Below, piece after piece: positions 42,803 to 52,193 of a DNA stretch of 64,000 nucleotides (the first letter of the stretch is position 1; each line of letters starts with the position of its first letter). The position numbers were made by a program, and so were the translations under genes. The notes beneath the pieces were generated by a model. It was not told where the DNA came from and searched no databases. It was given only the letters and a program-made list of their open reading frames with translations. The stretch is from Microcoleus sp. EPA2 (GTDB lineage Bacteria > Cyanobacteriota > Cyanobacteriia > Cyanobacteriales > Microcoleaceae). The DNA lies in the NCBI GenBank assembly GCA_020882975.1, contig JAHRFD010000005.1:53271-117270 (forward strand). The letters run 5' to 3'.

Positions 42803-42822
42803 GGAAACCAAATTTAAATTGG

Positions 42823-43710
42823 TCATAAATCAGAATCCTTTCGAGCCAAACCTTGAATACTAACTTGCAAAATCGACAAACCCAAAATCAGCAAAAACAA
42901 CACCAGCCCGATCGTACAAGCATAACCGATTTCCAAATCCTTAAAAGCCCGTTCATAAAGATAATAAACAACAGTCTTAGAATTATTACGAGGCCCGCCT
43001 TGAGTCATAATATAAACTTCTTCAAAAACCTTAGTAGCAGAAATGGCCGAAATTACCGCCACCAAAACTAGATAAGGCTTCATCAACGGCACTGTAATAT
43101 CCCAATGCTTCCTCCAACCATCAGAACCATCAATAGCAGCCGCCTCGTAAAGTTCCGCCTCAATAGCTTGCAGCCCAGCTAAATAAATTACCATATAATA
43201 ACCCAAGCCTTTCCAGATAGTAACTGTCATGACACTAAAGATTGCCAACTTCGGATTAGCCAGCCAAGAAACAGCAGGCAAACCGACCATTTCCCCCAAC
43301 TGATTCAGCAGTCCATTTTCAGCAAACAGCCATTTCCAAGCAATCCCAGCAACAACCATGGAAATCACCGCAGGCGTGTAATATGCTGCTCTAAACCAGT
43401 TCATCCCCCGGAGTTTCTGATTGCACAAAATTGCCATTCCCAGTGGTAAAACAACCAATATAGGCACAACCCAGGTGAGATAGAGGAGGGTGTTGCCCAT
43501 AGTTTGCCAAAAAATGCGATCGCCCGCCAACCTCTGAAAATTCTGCAACCCTACCCACTGTGGCGCTTGAGTTAAGTCATACTCATAACTGGTAAAACTC
43601 AAATAAAAAGCCTGCAACGCCGGCCACAAAACAGTCAAACTCAACACAAATAAAGCGGGAAACAAAAATAAATAAGGTATTAGGTTGCGTCGGAAAAAAG
43701 TCAAAAACAT
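42823..43710 (-). CDS. Sugar ABC transporter permease (MalF type)
   Basis: A 295-residue integral membrane protein with six membrane segments. The EAA loop EAAAIDGSDGWRKHWDITVP (about 190-209), the docking site for the ATPase, is clear. N-terminal segments start at LFLFPALFVLSLTVLWPALQ, and the GIAWKWLFAENGLLN loop is typical of the carbohydrate CUT1 class. It should import a sugar or sugar-like solute with a MalG-type partner, a binding protein and an ATPase, none of which is in this window, so it stands alone. It is preceded by heptad repeats. Confidence 0.92.
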   Translation of the reverse strand: MFLTFFRRNLIPYLFLFPALFVLSLTVLWPALQAFYLSFTSYEYDLTQAPQWVGLQNFQRLAGDRIFWQTMGNTLLYLTWVVPILVVLPLGMAILCNQKLRGMNWFRAAYYTPAVISMVVAGIAWKWLFAENGLLNQLGEMVGLPAVSWLANPKLAIFSVMTVTIWKGLGYYMVIYLAGLQAIEAELYEAAAIDGSDGWRKHWDITVPLMKPYLVLVAVISAISATKVFEEVYIMTQGGPRNNSKTVVYYLYERAFKDLEIGYACTIGLVLFLLILGLSILQVSIQGLARKDSDL

Positions 43711-43712
43711 GA

Positions 43713-43772
43713 ATTTATTATTGGTTATTGGTTATTGGTTATTTGTTCTTGGTTATTTGTTATTTGTTATTT
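43713..43772. repeat. Heptameric short tandem repeat
   Basis: A run of TTATTGG and TTATTTG heptads (with one TTCTTGG variant), the same class as 1495, 19527 and 63713. It lies directly upstream of the MalF-type gene. Confidence 0.8.
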
Positions 43773-43860
43773 ATGCACTCGTTCCAAGGTTCTGGCTATT
43801 GGTGACAACTTAAGACTCAAACCCATCATAAATGTCGCTTTTAACCGAAGTCTAAATCCC

Positions 43861-43965
43861 CCTCGCATCCCCACCCCACCCCAAGGGCAGGGCGGTTTCA
43901 TTCTCAATAAAACGATGATTGTGTAGGGGTAGTGCCTTTTTTTGCCGACCCCCCTCACTTCCTTT
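43861..43965. repeat. Dispersed repeat (TTTCATTCTCA...TAGGGGTAGTGCC)
   Basis: It contains AGGGCGGTTTCATTCTCA and TGTGTAGGGGTAGTGCC. A related copy lies at 55867-55955. The rest of the 43711-44021 gap is the heptad tract and no gene. Confidence 0.7.
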
Positions 43966-44021
43966 GACAACGAGCAGTTTCAACCAGCGATCGCTCCCAC
44001 AAACAAATAACCCGGATAGTG

Positions 44022-45485
44022 TTATTTAACTCCAGAAAACAAACCTTTCCAATCACCAGGAGCATTGCCATTTTCCCCCTCTTTCACCTCAAAAGTAACA
44101 TTACAAGCTTCTGGCAAATCCAAAGCTTCCACGCACAATTGGGCAATATCTTCCCGACTAACTTTACCCTTAATATTGTCACCCTGGTCAAAGATTAAAG
44201 CTTTACCTCCCGGCTCTTCCGTCAAAGCACAAGGTCTAACCACAGTATAAGGTATCCCGCTCGATCGCACACAATCCTCCCCCTTCAACTTCCAAGTCAA
44301 AATCCCCCCCAACATATCATTCATTCTCACAGCAGGTGGCTCTTCCTCCAAATTAATTCCGGGGCGGCCTGGGCGCGTAACACCAGCCGAACTCACCATC
44401 ACAAATCTGGGCAATTCTTGTTCAGAATAAGCTTTAACAGATTCTAATTGCAGTTGAAAACTACCCGGTGTAAATTTCGGATTCAGCGCGCCATCATACT
44501 CAAACTTACTCAGCATTAACTGAAAAGAATAAATAGTCTGAGCATTTAACCTAGAGCCATCTTTCACAGTCTTAGCACGGAAGACAGGAATCAGTTTTTC
44601 AAAGGGAATTGTGACAGTAATCCAGATATTGTAAACCGTATCAAAAGAATAACAATAGCCAATACCATCCCATTTCGCTTCGCTGCGAACAATCAGTTTG
44701 TAGCGCTTACCATCACCTTTCACTCGCAATTGAATTCCACTAAATCCTGTTAAATCAAGAGCACTCTCAAAATTCCGAGTCCGCACCGAAGCAAACCCCC
44801 CAGAATTGGCAGTAGAAACATTGCCTGTGAATAAAGCTGTATTATCTATCAGTCGGATCGAACTTTCGCTGACTCCACCCATCACAATATCATCAAGTGC
44901 ACCCCAAGTTTCTTTCAAATCTTCAGTAGGTTTTGTGAAGTCAAAAATAGTTTTTTCTCCGGCTTTAATTAGCTGACTGCGAACAGCTTGCACTAAATTA
45001 TTCACACCTTTGTACTCGACTATTTCGGGAACATCTACCACTTCTGGCATATAAAATTTGATGCCTTGATAGTATTTTTCACGGTTTGGGGTGTCTCCTT
45101 CTACCGGTTGAACACGAGTGCCAGTACAGCAGATAACGGCTTCTACTCCCTCAGTTACTAGCGGTGTTAAGGTTTCCGCTAGGGTGATATCTCCCTCGAC
45201 TAATTCAACATTTTTACCCAGAATTTCTTGAGCTCTTTTGCTATCTCTCACCAGGGCTCGCACTCTGATTCCCCGCTGTTGCAGCCGCTTCACCACTCGT
45301 TTACCAACACCACCAGTAGCACCGGCTACAAGTACCAGCTTGGGTTGGTCTTTTTTAGTGTTGCCACTGCTGCCAAATAGTTGTTGCAGCCAGCTAATGC
45401 TGCCGATGAAAGGAATGACACCGAAATAAGCCAAGGTTTTGACAAATCTGCCGGCATCCCATTGGGCGGTATTTTTTTCAGTCAC
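44022..45485 (-). CDS. NAD(P)-binding SDR with inserted CIA30 domain
   Basis: A 487-residue protein. Residues about 49-125 form the start of an atypical SDR Rossmann fold (LVAGATGGVGKRVVKRLQQR, then VRALVRDSKRA). A CIA30 domain (about 170-350; FDFTKPTEDLKETWGALDDI, YCYSFDTVYNIWITVTIPF) is inserted. The SDR then resumes (about 355-480; RFVMVSSAGVTRPGRPGIN, IPYTVVRPCALTEEPGG). CIA30 is the complex I assembly domain of mitochondria, and in cyanobacteria and plastids such fusions are linked to assembly of photosynthetic or respiratory complexes (inference). The start is GTG. It stands alone on its strand. Confidence 0.88.
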   Translation of the reverse strand: MTEKNTAQWDAGRFVKTLAYFGVIPFIGSISWLQQLFGSSGNTKKDQPKLVLVAGATGGVGKRVVKRLQQRGIRVRALVRDSKRAQEILGKNVELVEGDITLAETLTPLVTEGVEAVICCTGTRVQPVEGDTPNREKYYQGIKFYMPEVVDVPEIVEYKGVNNLVQAVRSQLIKAGEKTIFDFTKPTEDLKETWGALDDIVMGGVSESSIRLIDNTALFTGNVSTANSGGFASVRTRNFESALDLTGFSGIQLRVKGDGKRYKLIVRSEAKWDGIGYCYSFDTVYNIWITVTIPFEKLIPVFRAKTVKDGSRLNAQTIYSFQLMLSKFEYDGALNPKFTPGSFQLQLESVKAYSEQELPRFVMVSSAGVTRPGRPGINLEEEPPAVRMNDMLGGILTWKLKGEDCVRSSGIPYTVVRPCALTEEPGGKALIFDQGDNIKGKVSREDIAQLCVEALDLPEACNVTFEVKEGENGNAPGDWKGLFSGVK

Positions 45486-45570
45486 AGTCGCTTCCTCACA
45501 ATTTGCTCAAATCTACTTAGCTGTTGGTCTATTTTAATTTTAATCTAAACTGCACGCACATTTTGTCACT

Positions 45571-48090
45571 TCACCGCTGCACTTTATTCATAACTTGGCT
45601 CAAGGGAATCTCAACAATAAACTCCGCTCCATCTCCGGGGGCGGAAATGCAAGTCAGTTTGCCACCGTGTTTTTCTACTACAATTTCCTTGCCTATAGCC
45701 AAACCAATTCCAGCCCCTTTACCGACTGGTTTAGTAGTAAAAAAAGGCTCAAAAATTTCTGGTTGCATTGCTTGTTCCATACCCATACCATTGTCAGCAA
45801 TACGAATAACTCCCATCTGGCGAGCGGAATCAAATTCTGTTTTGATCCGAATTCTTCCTGACTTAACCCCCCCTGATTCTTGACCCAATTTAGGCGACAG
45901 ATTATCCTTCCCCATGGCCTCTTCTATCGCATCAATGGCATTAGCTAACACATTCATAAATACTTGATTTATCTGCACAGGATAACACTCAATTAATGGC
46001 AAAGAACCGTACTCTTTAATCAGTTTAATTGCGGGTTTATCTGCCTTCGGTTTGAGTCGGTTGCTCAAAATCAACAAAGCGCTGTCGAGTCCATCGTGAA
46101 TATCCACTGATTTAATCTCAGATTCGTCAATTCTAGAAAAATTTTGCAAAGACTGAACTATCTCCCGGATGCGATTTGCTCCTAGTTTCATGGAACCGAG
46201 CAATTTTGGCAAGTCTTCAATGATAAACTCTAATTCAGCGGCTTCTATTTCTGCTTGAATTTCTGGTGAGGGTGAGGGATAGTGTTCCTCGTAAAGCTGA
46301 ACTAAATTAATTAATTTTTGGCTATATTCCTTGGCATAGCCTATATTGCCATAGATGAAATTAATTGGGTTACTGACTTCATAAGCCACCGCCGCCACCA
46401 ACTGTCCTAAACTTGACATTCTTTCGCTTTGCACCAGTTGAGTTTGCGCCCGCTGAAGCTCGGACATCGCTGTTTTTAAATGAGCAGTCTTTTCCCGTTC
46501 TCTAGCGACTGATTCTGACAGGGCGGTATTTAATTTCGCTAGTTTTTCAGCTTGACGCAGCACTATATTAATCATGGCTTTTTTCAATTCCAATGCAGCC
46601 TCTATTTCGCACTCTTTCCAAGCTAATGATTTGCACTTCACATTTTCTTTCCACAGCTCGAAGGATTTCCTAGGAGACAGTCTTTCGCTGCCATCTTCGT
46701 CAATTTGAACTATTTTATTCGGGTTTCCCGCCCAATTTACAGTTCTAATTACTTCGGGGCGAAACCACAATACATATATTTTTTGAATCGGAGATATTGC
46801 GATAGCTAAACACCCGCTGGCTGTGTCTTTAAAGCTCTCTGCTTCTGGATAAGATTCTGCCAGGAAATCTGTATAAAATATTTCTTTGGTTAGCTGAGAT
46901 TGCACCCAATTTATGAGTTTTTTTAAAGATGATTTGGGAGGTGTTTCCCCAACTTGATAGCAGTGTTCTCCAAATACTATTGCAGCTCCCGACGCATTGA
47001 CTGATTCCAGTAAATTATGTTGGCACTTAATTAATACTTCTGACAAGTTTTCTGAGGTCGAGATGTCTTCAAAAATTTTGGTTTGAATAGATTTTAAGTG
47101 TAGCCGGTAGTCATAGTCTTCGTTACCTTCTTTTGATTGCAGTTCTAAAGACATGACTTGTCCAATAAATTCACAGGCTGCCCGCACTTCACAGTTAATA
47201 TATTTAGGTGTGTAGTGGTGACAAGCAATCAAACCCCACAGTTTCTGATTTTTGATTAATGATATTGACATAGAAGCTGCAACGCCCATATTTTGGAGGT
47301 ATTCTATGTGAATGGGAGAAACGCTTCTGAGAACGCTGAAACTCAGATCTAGGGGCTGGTTAGTAACAGGATTATTTGGTGAGATAATGGGGACTGGTTT
47401 GTAGTTAATATCGGGAATTAATCTCAGCCAATTTAACAAATAAAGTTGTCTGGCTTGTTTGGGAATATCTGAGCTGGGGTAGTTTAAGCCTAAAAAAGGA
47501 CTCAGCATTTCTGCTTTGTTTTCAGCAATAATAGCCCCGTTACCTTTTCCATCAAATTGATAGACCATTACTCGGTCAAATCCTGTAATTCTTCTGATTT
47601 CTGCTACAGTAACTTGACATAAATTATTTAAATCGGGGGAGTTTTGAATCTGGTTTACAGTGGCTCTAACTGAGTGATAAAAGCTAAATACTGACATATT
47701 TGCTAGGGATTGAGCTAATTCAAGCTCAATGATTAATACTCCTTCCCACCTGTGGAGGATGCAGTCAAATTCTAAAATTTTTTCGGCTTTTTTTACGGAT
47801 ATTTTAAGAGGATTGATGGTTTTTAAGTTTTCCTTCAGCAAACAGACTTTTAGCTGTTCTAGCTCAGCTTGTTCTAAGAATAAACTCAAATTTTGACCGA
47901 TCGCACTTTTAGCAGATATTCCCAGTAACTCTTGCGTATTTTCACTGATTTGCAGTATTTCTAGTTCAGGTTCGCTTACCGCCATCAGTACCCCGTGCGG
48001 CTGAATGTGTCCCGATATATGAATTGGTTCTCTGTCGCAGTTGGTCAAGTCAACTTCTTCGAGTGGTAAGATTGTGCTTTGTCTATTCAT
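45571..48090 (-). CDS. Bacteriophytochrome-like kinase, H-box His replaced by Tyr
   Basis: An 839-residue PAS-GAF-PHY-kinase protein. Cys18 in DLTNCDREPIHI is the biliverdin-linking position of bacteriophytochromes. The GAF shows PSSDIPKQARQLYLLNWLRL and RSVSPIHIEYLQNMGVA, and the PHY region follows (about 330-500). These mark a red/far-red sensor. In the histidine kinase H-box, LVAAVAYEVSNPINFIYGNI replaces the usual AHE with AYE, so Tyr570 (codon TAT at 46383-46381) sits at the phosphoacceptor. The ATPase part is intact (ANAIDAIEE, IADNGMGMEQAMQPEIFEPF, then GAGIGLAIGKEIV). It may be an inactive or trans-acting kinase. Confidence 0.92.
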   Translation of the reverse strand: MNRQSTILPLEEVDLTNCDREPIHISGHIQPHGVLMAVSEPELEILQISENTQELLGISAKSAIGQNLSLFLEQAELEQLKVCLLKENLKTINPLKISVKKAEKILEFDCILHRWEGVLIIELELAQSLANMSVFSFYHSVRATVNQIQNSPDLNNLCQVTVAEIRRITGFDRVMVYQFDGKGNGAIIAENKAEMLSPFLGLNYPSSDIPKQARQLYLLNWLRLIPDINYKPVPIISPNNPVTNQPLDLSFSVLRSVSPIHIEYLQNMGVAASMSISLIKNQKLWGLIACHHYTPKYINCEVRAACEFIGQVMSLELQSKEGNEDYDYRLHLKSIQTKIFEDISTSENLSEVLIKCQHNLLESVNASGAAIVFGEHCYQVGETPPKSSLKKLINWVQSQLTKEIFYTDFLAESYPEAESFKDTASGCLAIAISPIQKIYVLWFRPEVIRTVNWAGNPNKIVQIDEDGSERLSPRKSFELWKENVKCKSLAWKECEIEAALELKKAMINIVLRQAEKLAKLNTALSESVAREREKTAHLKTAMSELQRAQTQLVQSERMSSLGQLVAAVAYEVSNPINFIYGNIGYAKEYSQKLINLVQLYEEHYPSPSPEIQAEIEAAELEFIIEDLPKLLGSMKLGANRIREIVQSLQNFSRIDESEIKSVDIHDGLDSALLILSNRLKPKADKPAIKLIKEYGSLPLIECYPVQINQVFMNVLANAIDAIEEAMGKDNLSPKLGQESGGVKSGRIRIKTEFDSARQMGVIRIADNGMGMEQAMQPEIFEPFFTTKPVGKGAGIGLAIGKEIVVEKHGGKLTCISAPGDGAEFIVEIPLSQVMNKVQR

Positions 48091-48570
48091 TTTCTGTGTT
48101 TTCCGTTGTACAATGTAAAGAGGGTTGTAGGGATTTCTGCTGTAATCTCCAATCCGATTTTGAGCGCGATCGTCCCGATGGACTAACTAGGGACACTTGA
48201 GCCTGTCACTACCGCAGACGATCGCTCTACCGCTCATCCTTGACTCCCGCATCAATAGATAGAATATGAGCTTAAATTCCTGTTCTTCGAGCAGCGTCAG
48301 CCTTTGTGACATTTGAGCTGGTCGATGTCTCCTACAATTATAAATATTCTGTTTTAATTATTACAGTAATTGTTTCCATTACTCAACGGATATTAATTTT
48401 TTTCAATAATCCATCTGTTGACAGTTTACCAGCAGTAGGAACGGGAGAGAAATATGTCTGGGGAGTGACCTGCAATATCAAATATTAAGTTATGGTGAGG
48501 GTGCTAAGATAGGCAAGTCAAATCAAGTTAAGCTCTTTAAGTATATTCAACAGGTTCCCTAATTAGATTA
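48091..48570. other. Intergenic region upstream of the phytochrome gene
   Basis: This 480-bp region holds no gene that I can support. A 60-residue open frame at 48306-48488 has no recognisable family or ribosome site. It contains scattered HIP1-like GCGATCG sites and AT-rich DNA, and should carry the divergent promoters of the phytochrome (minus) and the membrane protein at 48571 (plus). Confidence 0.35.
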
Positions 48571-48972
48571 ATGCTCGACTTTAATACAGTTACCGAATTT
48601 TCCCATACCTACTGCGTAGCTATCTGTGCATTTTTAGTCCCAGCCAACTTGCTGATGACTTTGCAGACAGTGATTTGGACAGGACAAAAGCGACCTCGAA
48701 TTCAAGTGGGAGCCTCTGTGCTTCTTGCTAGTCTCTTCGCGATGACAATGATATTTCATGTTTTTAGTTGGTTCGCCATTGGGGTAGTAATGCCTCCCAC
48801 GTACATCTTACTATTAATGGCAATCACTTGTCTGACAATCAACGTCTGGGCGATCGCTCATCCTGGAAGTATCATCAAATTAATGGGAGTTTTGGACTCG
48901 GTTGTTAGGGAAAATTTCCTAAAAAATAAATCCAGGGGTTTAAGATTTGAGCGACGACAAAATTTGCAGTAA
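48571..48972 (+). CDS. Small membrane protein, unknown (133 aa)
   Basis: A 133-residue protein with three hydrophobic segments, about 13-35 (YCVAICAFLVPANLLM), 47-70 (ASVLLASLFAMTMIFHVFSW) and 73-95 (VVMPPTYILLLMAITCLTI), and a basic, charged tail (RGLRFERRQNLQ). I do not recognise the family. It ends 18 bp before the SDR gene on the same strand, so the two are probably co-transcribed, which is the only hint about its role. Confidence 0.7.
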   Translation: MLDFNTVTEFSHTYCVAICAFLVPANLLMTLQTVIWTGQKRPRIQVGASVLLASLFAMTMIFHVFSWFAIGVVMPPTYILLLMAITCLTINVWAIAHPGSIIKLMGVLDSVVRENFLKNKSRGLRFERRQNLQ

Positions 48973-48990
48973 CTCACAACAGAAAACTCT

Positions 48991-49794
48991 ATGGCTCCTA
49001 CAGTTTTGATTACAGGCGCTTCTCAAGGAAGTGGCAAAGCAACGGCACTTTTATTTGCCAAGTCAGGCTACGATGTCGTGATGACAGCTCGTCAGCCCGA
49101 AAGATTAGCAGCAGCCGCGGCAATGGTGGAACATCAAGGCAATTCGGTGTTAGCTATTCCCGCCGATGTGGGCGATGTTCAACAAGTGCGATCGCTCGTT
49201 GAAAAAGCCCTCTCTTTTTATGGTAACATCGATGTGTTAGTCAACAATGCCGGCATCTGTTTAACGGGACCGATGGAGCAAACTACCACCGAAGATTGGC
49301 AGAAATTAATGAATACTAATTTTTGGGGATGTGTTCACACAATCCAAGAACTTTTGCCACATTTCTTATCCCGAAAAACTGGTACAATCGTTAATGTCGG
49401 CTCGATTGGTGGCAAAATGCCTTTGCCTCAAATGACTGCCTATTGTGCTAGCAAATATGCGTTGACAGGTTTAACCGAAACCTTGCGATTGGAATTAGCA
49501 CCTCAAGGAATTCAAGTTTGTGCCGTACATCCGGGCTTAATTAACAGTGATTTTTTAGAAAGAGCTCAGTTTCGCGATCGCCACCAACCAGCAGCCGAAC
49601 TGCGTCGTCAGGAAATGAGCGAAATGCTGAAATCTAACTGGGCAAATCAGCCAGAAGATATTGCCAAGGCGATTTGGGGCGCGGTGAAAAATAAGCGTGC
49701 TGAAGTCACCGTCGGCCCTGCATTTATAGCTGCCGAAGCCTATCGCCTATTCCCCGGTTTAATGCAGTGGGCAATGGAGAAAGGTAATGGGTAA
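48991..49794 (+). CDS. Short-chain dehydrogenase/reductase
   Basis: A 267-residue classical SDR. The cofactor loop is TGASQGSGKATA (TGxxxGxG, residues 7-18), NNAG is kept in VLVNNAGICLTG, and the catalytic Tyr and Lys are in YCASKYALTG, with the Ser in NVGSIGGK. The Arg in TARQPERLAA, at the end of the second strand, favours NADPH. The C-terminus (RRQEMSEMLKSNWANQPEDI) matches SDRs acting on lipids or steroid-like substrates, but the substrate is not known. It is probably co-transcribed with the small membrane protein upstream. Confidence 0.92.
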   Translation: MAPTVLITGASQGSGKATALLFAKSGYDVVMTARQPERLAAAAAMVEHQGNSVLAIPADVGDVQQVRSLVEKALSFYGNIDVLVNNAGICLTGPMEQTTTEDWQKLMNTNFWGCVHTIQELLPHFLSRKTGTIVNVGSIGGKMPLPQMTAYCASKYALTGLTETLRLELAPQGIQVCAVHPGLINSDFLERAQFRDRHQPAAELRRQEMSEMLKSNWANQPEDIAKAIWGAVKNKRAEVTVGPAFIAAEAYRLFPGLMQWAMEKGNG

Positions 49795-49878
49795 TTGGGA
49801 ATTGGGAATTGGGAATTGGCAAGAGAAAGCAATTCAAAAACTCCGCTATCGAACAGTTTTTAAGGTCAGTTAAAACTT

Positions 49879-50004
49879 AGATATTGCACCATTCTAAAGA
49901 ACTGGTAGGGGCGGGTTCACACATAGCCTTAAAGGTTGCAAACAGGTTAAATAAACCCGCCCTCACTCACCAAAAAGCTGCTTATTGACATTGGTGCAAT
50001 ATCT
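49879..50004. repeat. MITE-like element with perfect terminal repeats
   Basis: A 126-bp element. AGATATTGCACCA (49879-49891) and TGGTGCAATATCT (49992-50004) are perfect inverted repeats. The inside carries GCGGGTT and AACCCGC arms (49911-49965). The flanks CAGTTAAAACTTA (49867-49879) and CAGTTACAACTTA (50005-50017) differ by one base and may be a target-site duplication. It lies in the convergent gap between the SDR and RTX-like genes. Confidence 0.85.
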
Positions 50005-50034
50005 CAGTTACAACTTACTCAAATACTAACAAAC

Positions 50035-50084
50035 AGTCGGTTTCAACCGACTTTAGCTATGAGACAGGGACTTAAGTCCCTGTC
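50035..50084. terminator. Two palindromes between convergent genes
   Basis: AGTCGGTTTCAACCGACT (50035-50052) and the perfect 22-bp palindrome GACAGGGACTTAAGTCCCTG-TC (50063-50084). Their symmetry and place between convergent genes suggest a bidirectional terminator or a dispersed repeat. Confidence 0.65.
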
Positions 50085-50122
50085 GGAGTTTAGCAACAGA
50101 AATAATCAATCAATTAGCTAAT

Positions 50123-50932
50123 TCAAAGCACAGAACTAGCATTAATAAAACGACCAGTTAAATCGGCTGGTGTTACATTCAACACAGTCCCTAACAAAGC
50201 ATTCGTAAAACCAAATCTAATATTAGTAGCTTCCACACGCCCATTACCATCGGGATCGAGGTCTCGCTGGGAGATACCACCCTTGGCTAACAAGCTAGTA
50301 CCACCTGCTACAGTGGCGGGATCGATCAGCAACAATCTGGGGTCATTCAGGCTATAATTTACCTGTTCAAAGGAGATATTACTGGTGGTAAATGCCGTGC
50401 TAATTCCCAGGGAATCATTAAATTTATCAAAATCCACAATTACGGCGTCAGGAACTTCAAAGCCCAGGATTTTTTGTCCGGCTTGATCGACTCGAAGCAC
50501 AAAAACATCGCTGCCTCCAGCACCTTTATAAATATCAACATCTCTGTCACCAATTAAAGTATCATTACCATCACCACCCACTAACAAATCAATACCTTGA
50601 CCCCCACGCAACAAATCATTTCCCACGCCACCATCCAGAAAATCACTATTTCTGTCCCCGGTGAGGAAATCATTGCCAATTTCTCCTAAAATATCGTCAT
50701 CACCCTTACCACCATAAATAGAATCATTACCCGCACCACCTAAGAGACTGTCTTTGTCATCGTTGCCAAAAATCCGTTCGGCATCCGATGAACCTGTAAC
50801 AGCATCATTCCCACCCAGCAGCCAAACTCCCCCAGGAAAATTAGCAACTTGTCCCGGTGTAAGTGTAATATTTTCGGGAGAATTGTCTCCTACCAAACGA
50901 GGAATGCCGGAATTATCTGGTTTAAGTGCCAT
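50123..50932 (-). CDS. RTX-type calcium-binding repeat protein
   Basis: A 269-residue protein. Residues about 48-145 hold six or seven glycine- and aspartate-rich nonapeptide runs of the GGxGxD kind (GGAGNDSIYGGKGDD, GGVGNDLLRGGQG and GGDGNDTLIG), which bind calcium in a beta-roll. The rest is a beta-rich tail of no clear family. It has no N-terminal signal peptide; such proteins leave by type I secretion, and the tail may be the export signal. No HlyB or HlyD gene is present in the window, so the exporter is elsewhere. Its role is likely surface or S-layer-like adhesion (inference). Confidence 0.9.
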   Translation of the reverse strand: MALKPDNSGIPRLVGDNSPENITLTPGQVANFPGGVWLLGGNDAVTGSSDAERIFGNDDKDSLLGGAGNDSIYGGKGDDDILGEIGNDFLTGDRNSDFLDGGVGNDLLRGGQGIDLLVGGDGNDTLIGDRDVDIYKGAGGSDVFVLRVDQAGQKILGFEVPDAVIVDFDKFNDSLGISTAFTTSNISFEQVNYSLNDPRLLLIDPATVAGGTSLLAKGGISQRDLDPDGNGRVEATNIRFGFTNALLGTVLNVTPADLTGRFINASSVL

Positions 50933-51098
50933 AGTTGTAAACTGATTGAGATGTAATAATGAATAGGTTGCAATATTCTGATTCTACAGTCCGTAAGGAT
51001 TGATTCTGGAAGAATCTGACACAATTTTTAACTATTGCATCTTCGCACCAGCCAGCGGAAAATATACTAGATTGAAATAAAAGTTAAACCTTAAGCTA

Positions 51099-52079
51099 AT
51101 GCCAATTATCTTAGTTGAAGACTTGAGCAAAATTTATCCCATCGCCATTAAAGAACCGGGACTAAAAGGAACTCTCCAACACTTTTTTAAGCGCACTTAC
51201 CGCAATGTGAAAGCCGTTGAGGGAGTTTCTTTTAGTATTGAACCGGGGGAAGTTGTGGGCTTTCTTGGGGCTAATGGCGCGGGCAAAACTACGACGCTGA
51301 AAATGCTGACTGGTTTAATTTATCCCTCTACTGGTACTGTGAAAGTGTGCGATCGCATTCCATTTCGCCGCCAAGCCGATTTTTTGCAAAAAATCACCCT
51401 AGTCATGGGGCAAAAACAGCAGCTAATCTGGGATTTGCCAGTGCTGGACTCTCTGAGAATCAATGCCGCTGTCTACGGAATCCCTGAGAAAGATTATCGA
51501 CTGCGAGTGGGGGAACTGACGGAGATGTTATCCCTAGAAGGCAAGTTAAATCAGCCAGTGCGAAAACTGTCTTTAGGCGAACGCATGAAAGCGGAATTGA
51601 TGGCAGCATTGTTGCACCAACCGGAGGTATTATTTTTAGATGAACCGACATTAGGCTTAGATATAAATGCGCAGTTTAGTGTCAGAAAATTTCTGCGGGA
51701 ATATAACGAACGCTATCAAGCAACGGTGCTGTTGACGAGTCACTACATGGCAGACATTACTGCTTTGTGCAAACGAGTTTTGTTAATCCATGAAGGGCAA
51801 TTAGTTTATGATGGCAACTTGGATGGATTGCTAGATAGATTTGCACCTTATCGACAAGTTCAGGTAGAATTAGCCAATCCGCTATCTCAAGATCGTGCTT
51901 CTGCTTACGGGGAGGTAGAATCTATGGAAGGACAATCGGTGCGATTTTTGCTAAAAAGGGAGGAATTGATGGTGGGGGTAGCGAAGATGTTGGCCGAGTT
52001 GGAAGTGGTGGATTTGACTGTTACCGATCCGCCCATTGAAGAGGTAATTGGCAGAGTTTTTCGCACGGGAAAAGTGTAA
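51099..52079 (+). CDS. ABC-2 type exporter ATP-binding protein
   Basis: A 326-residue ATPase. Walker A is GANGAGKTTTLKMLTGL, the signature is LSLGERMKAEL and Walker B is VLFLDEPTLGLDIN. A C-terminal extension of about 80 residues with a ferredoxin-like fold (YGEVESMEGQSVRFLLKREE) is common to NatA/DrrA-like exporters. Paired with the permease at 52194 it should form an ABC-2 export system for a lipid, drug or polysaccharide. The 114-bp gap between the two genes contains a GGCAAGATGCC palindromic repeat. Confidence 0.93.
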   Translation: MPIILVEDLSKIYPIAIKEPGLKGTLQHFFKRTYRNVKAVEGVSFSIEPGEVVGFLGANGAGKTTTLKMLTGLIYPSTGTVKVCDRIPFRRQADFLQKITLVMGQKQQLIWDLPVLDSLRINAAVYGIPEKDYRLRVGELTEMLSLEGKLNQPVRKLSLGERMKAELMAALLHQPEVLFLDEPTLGLDINAQFSVRKFLREYNERYQATVLLTSHYMADITALCKRVLLIHEGQLVYDGNLDGLLDRFAPYRQVQVELANPLSQDRASAYGEVESMEGQSVRFLLKREELMVGVAKMLAELEVVDLTVTDPPIEEVIGRVFRTGKV

Positions 52080-52097
52080 TATTTTTGAATAAGATAG

Positions 52098-52156
52098 TTT
52101 TCAATAACAGGCAAGATGCCTGTTCCACAATACTTTTTGTGGAACGGGCTTATAGC
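52098..52156. repeat. Palindromic repeat between the ABC exporter genes
   Basis: CAGGCAAGATGCCTGTTCCACA followed by TTGTGGAACGGGCTTATAG. It belongs to the family at 37795-37852 and 38779-38805, and it sits between the ATPase and permease genes, where it could tune expression of the second gene. Confidence 0.75.
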
Positions 52157-52193
52157 TTGTTGCTAAGATGGAGAAATTAAATCTACAACTGAC

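Noticed and set aside
48306-48488. 60-residue frame upstream of 48571
   Set aside because: No ribosome site, AT-rich and hydrophobic by composition; not supported.
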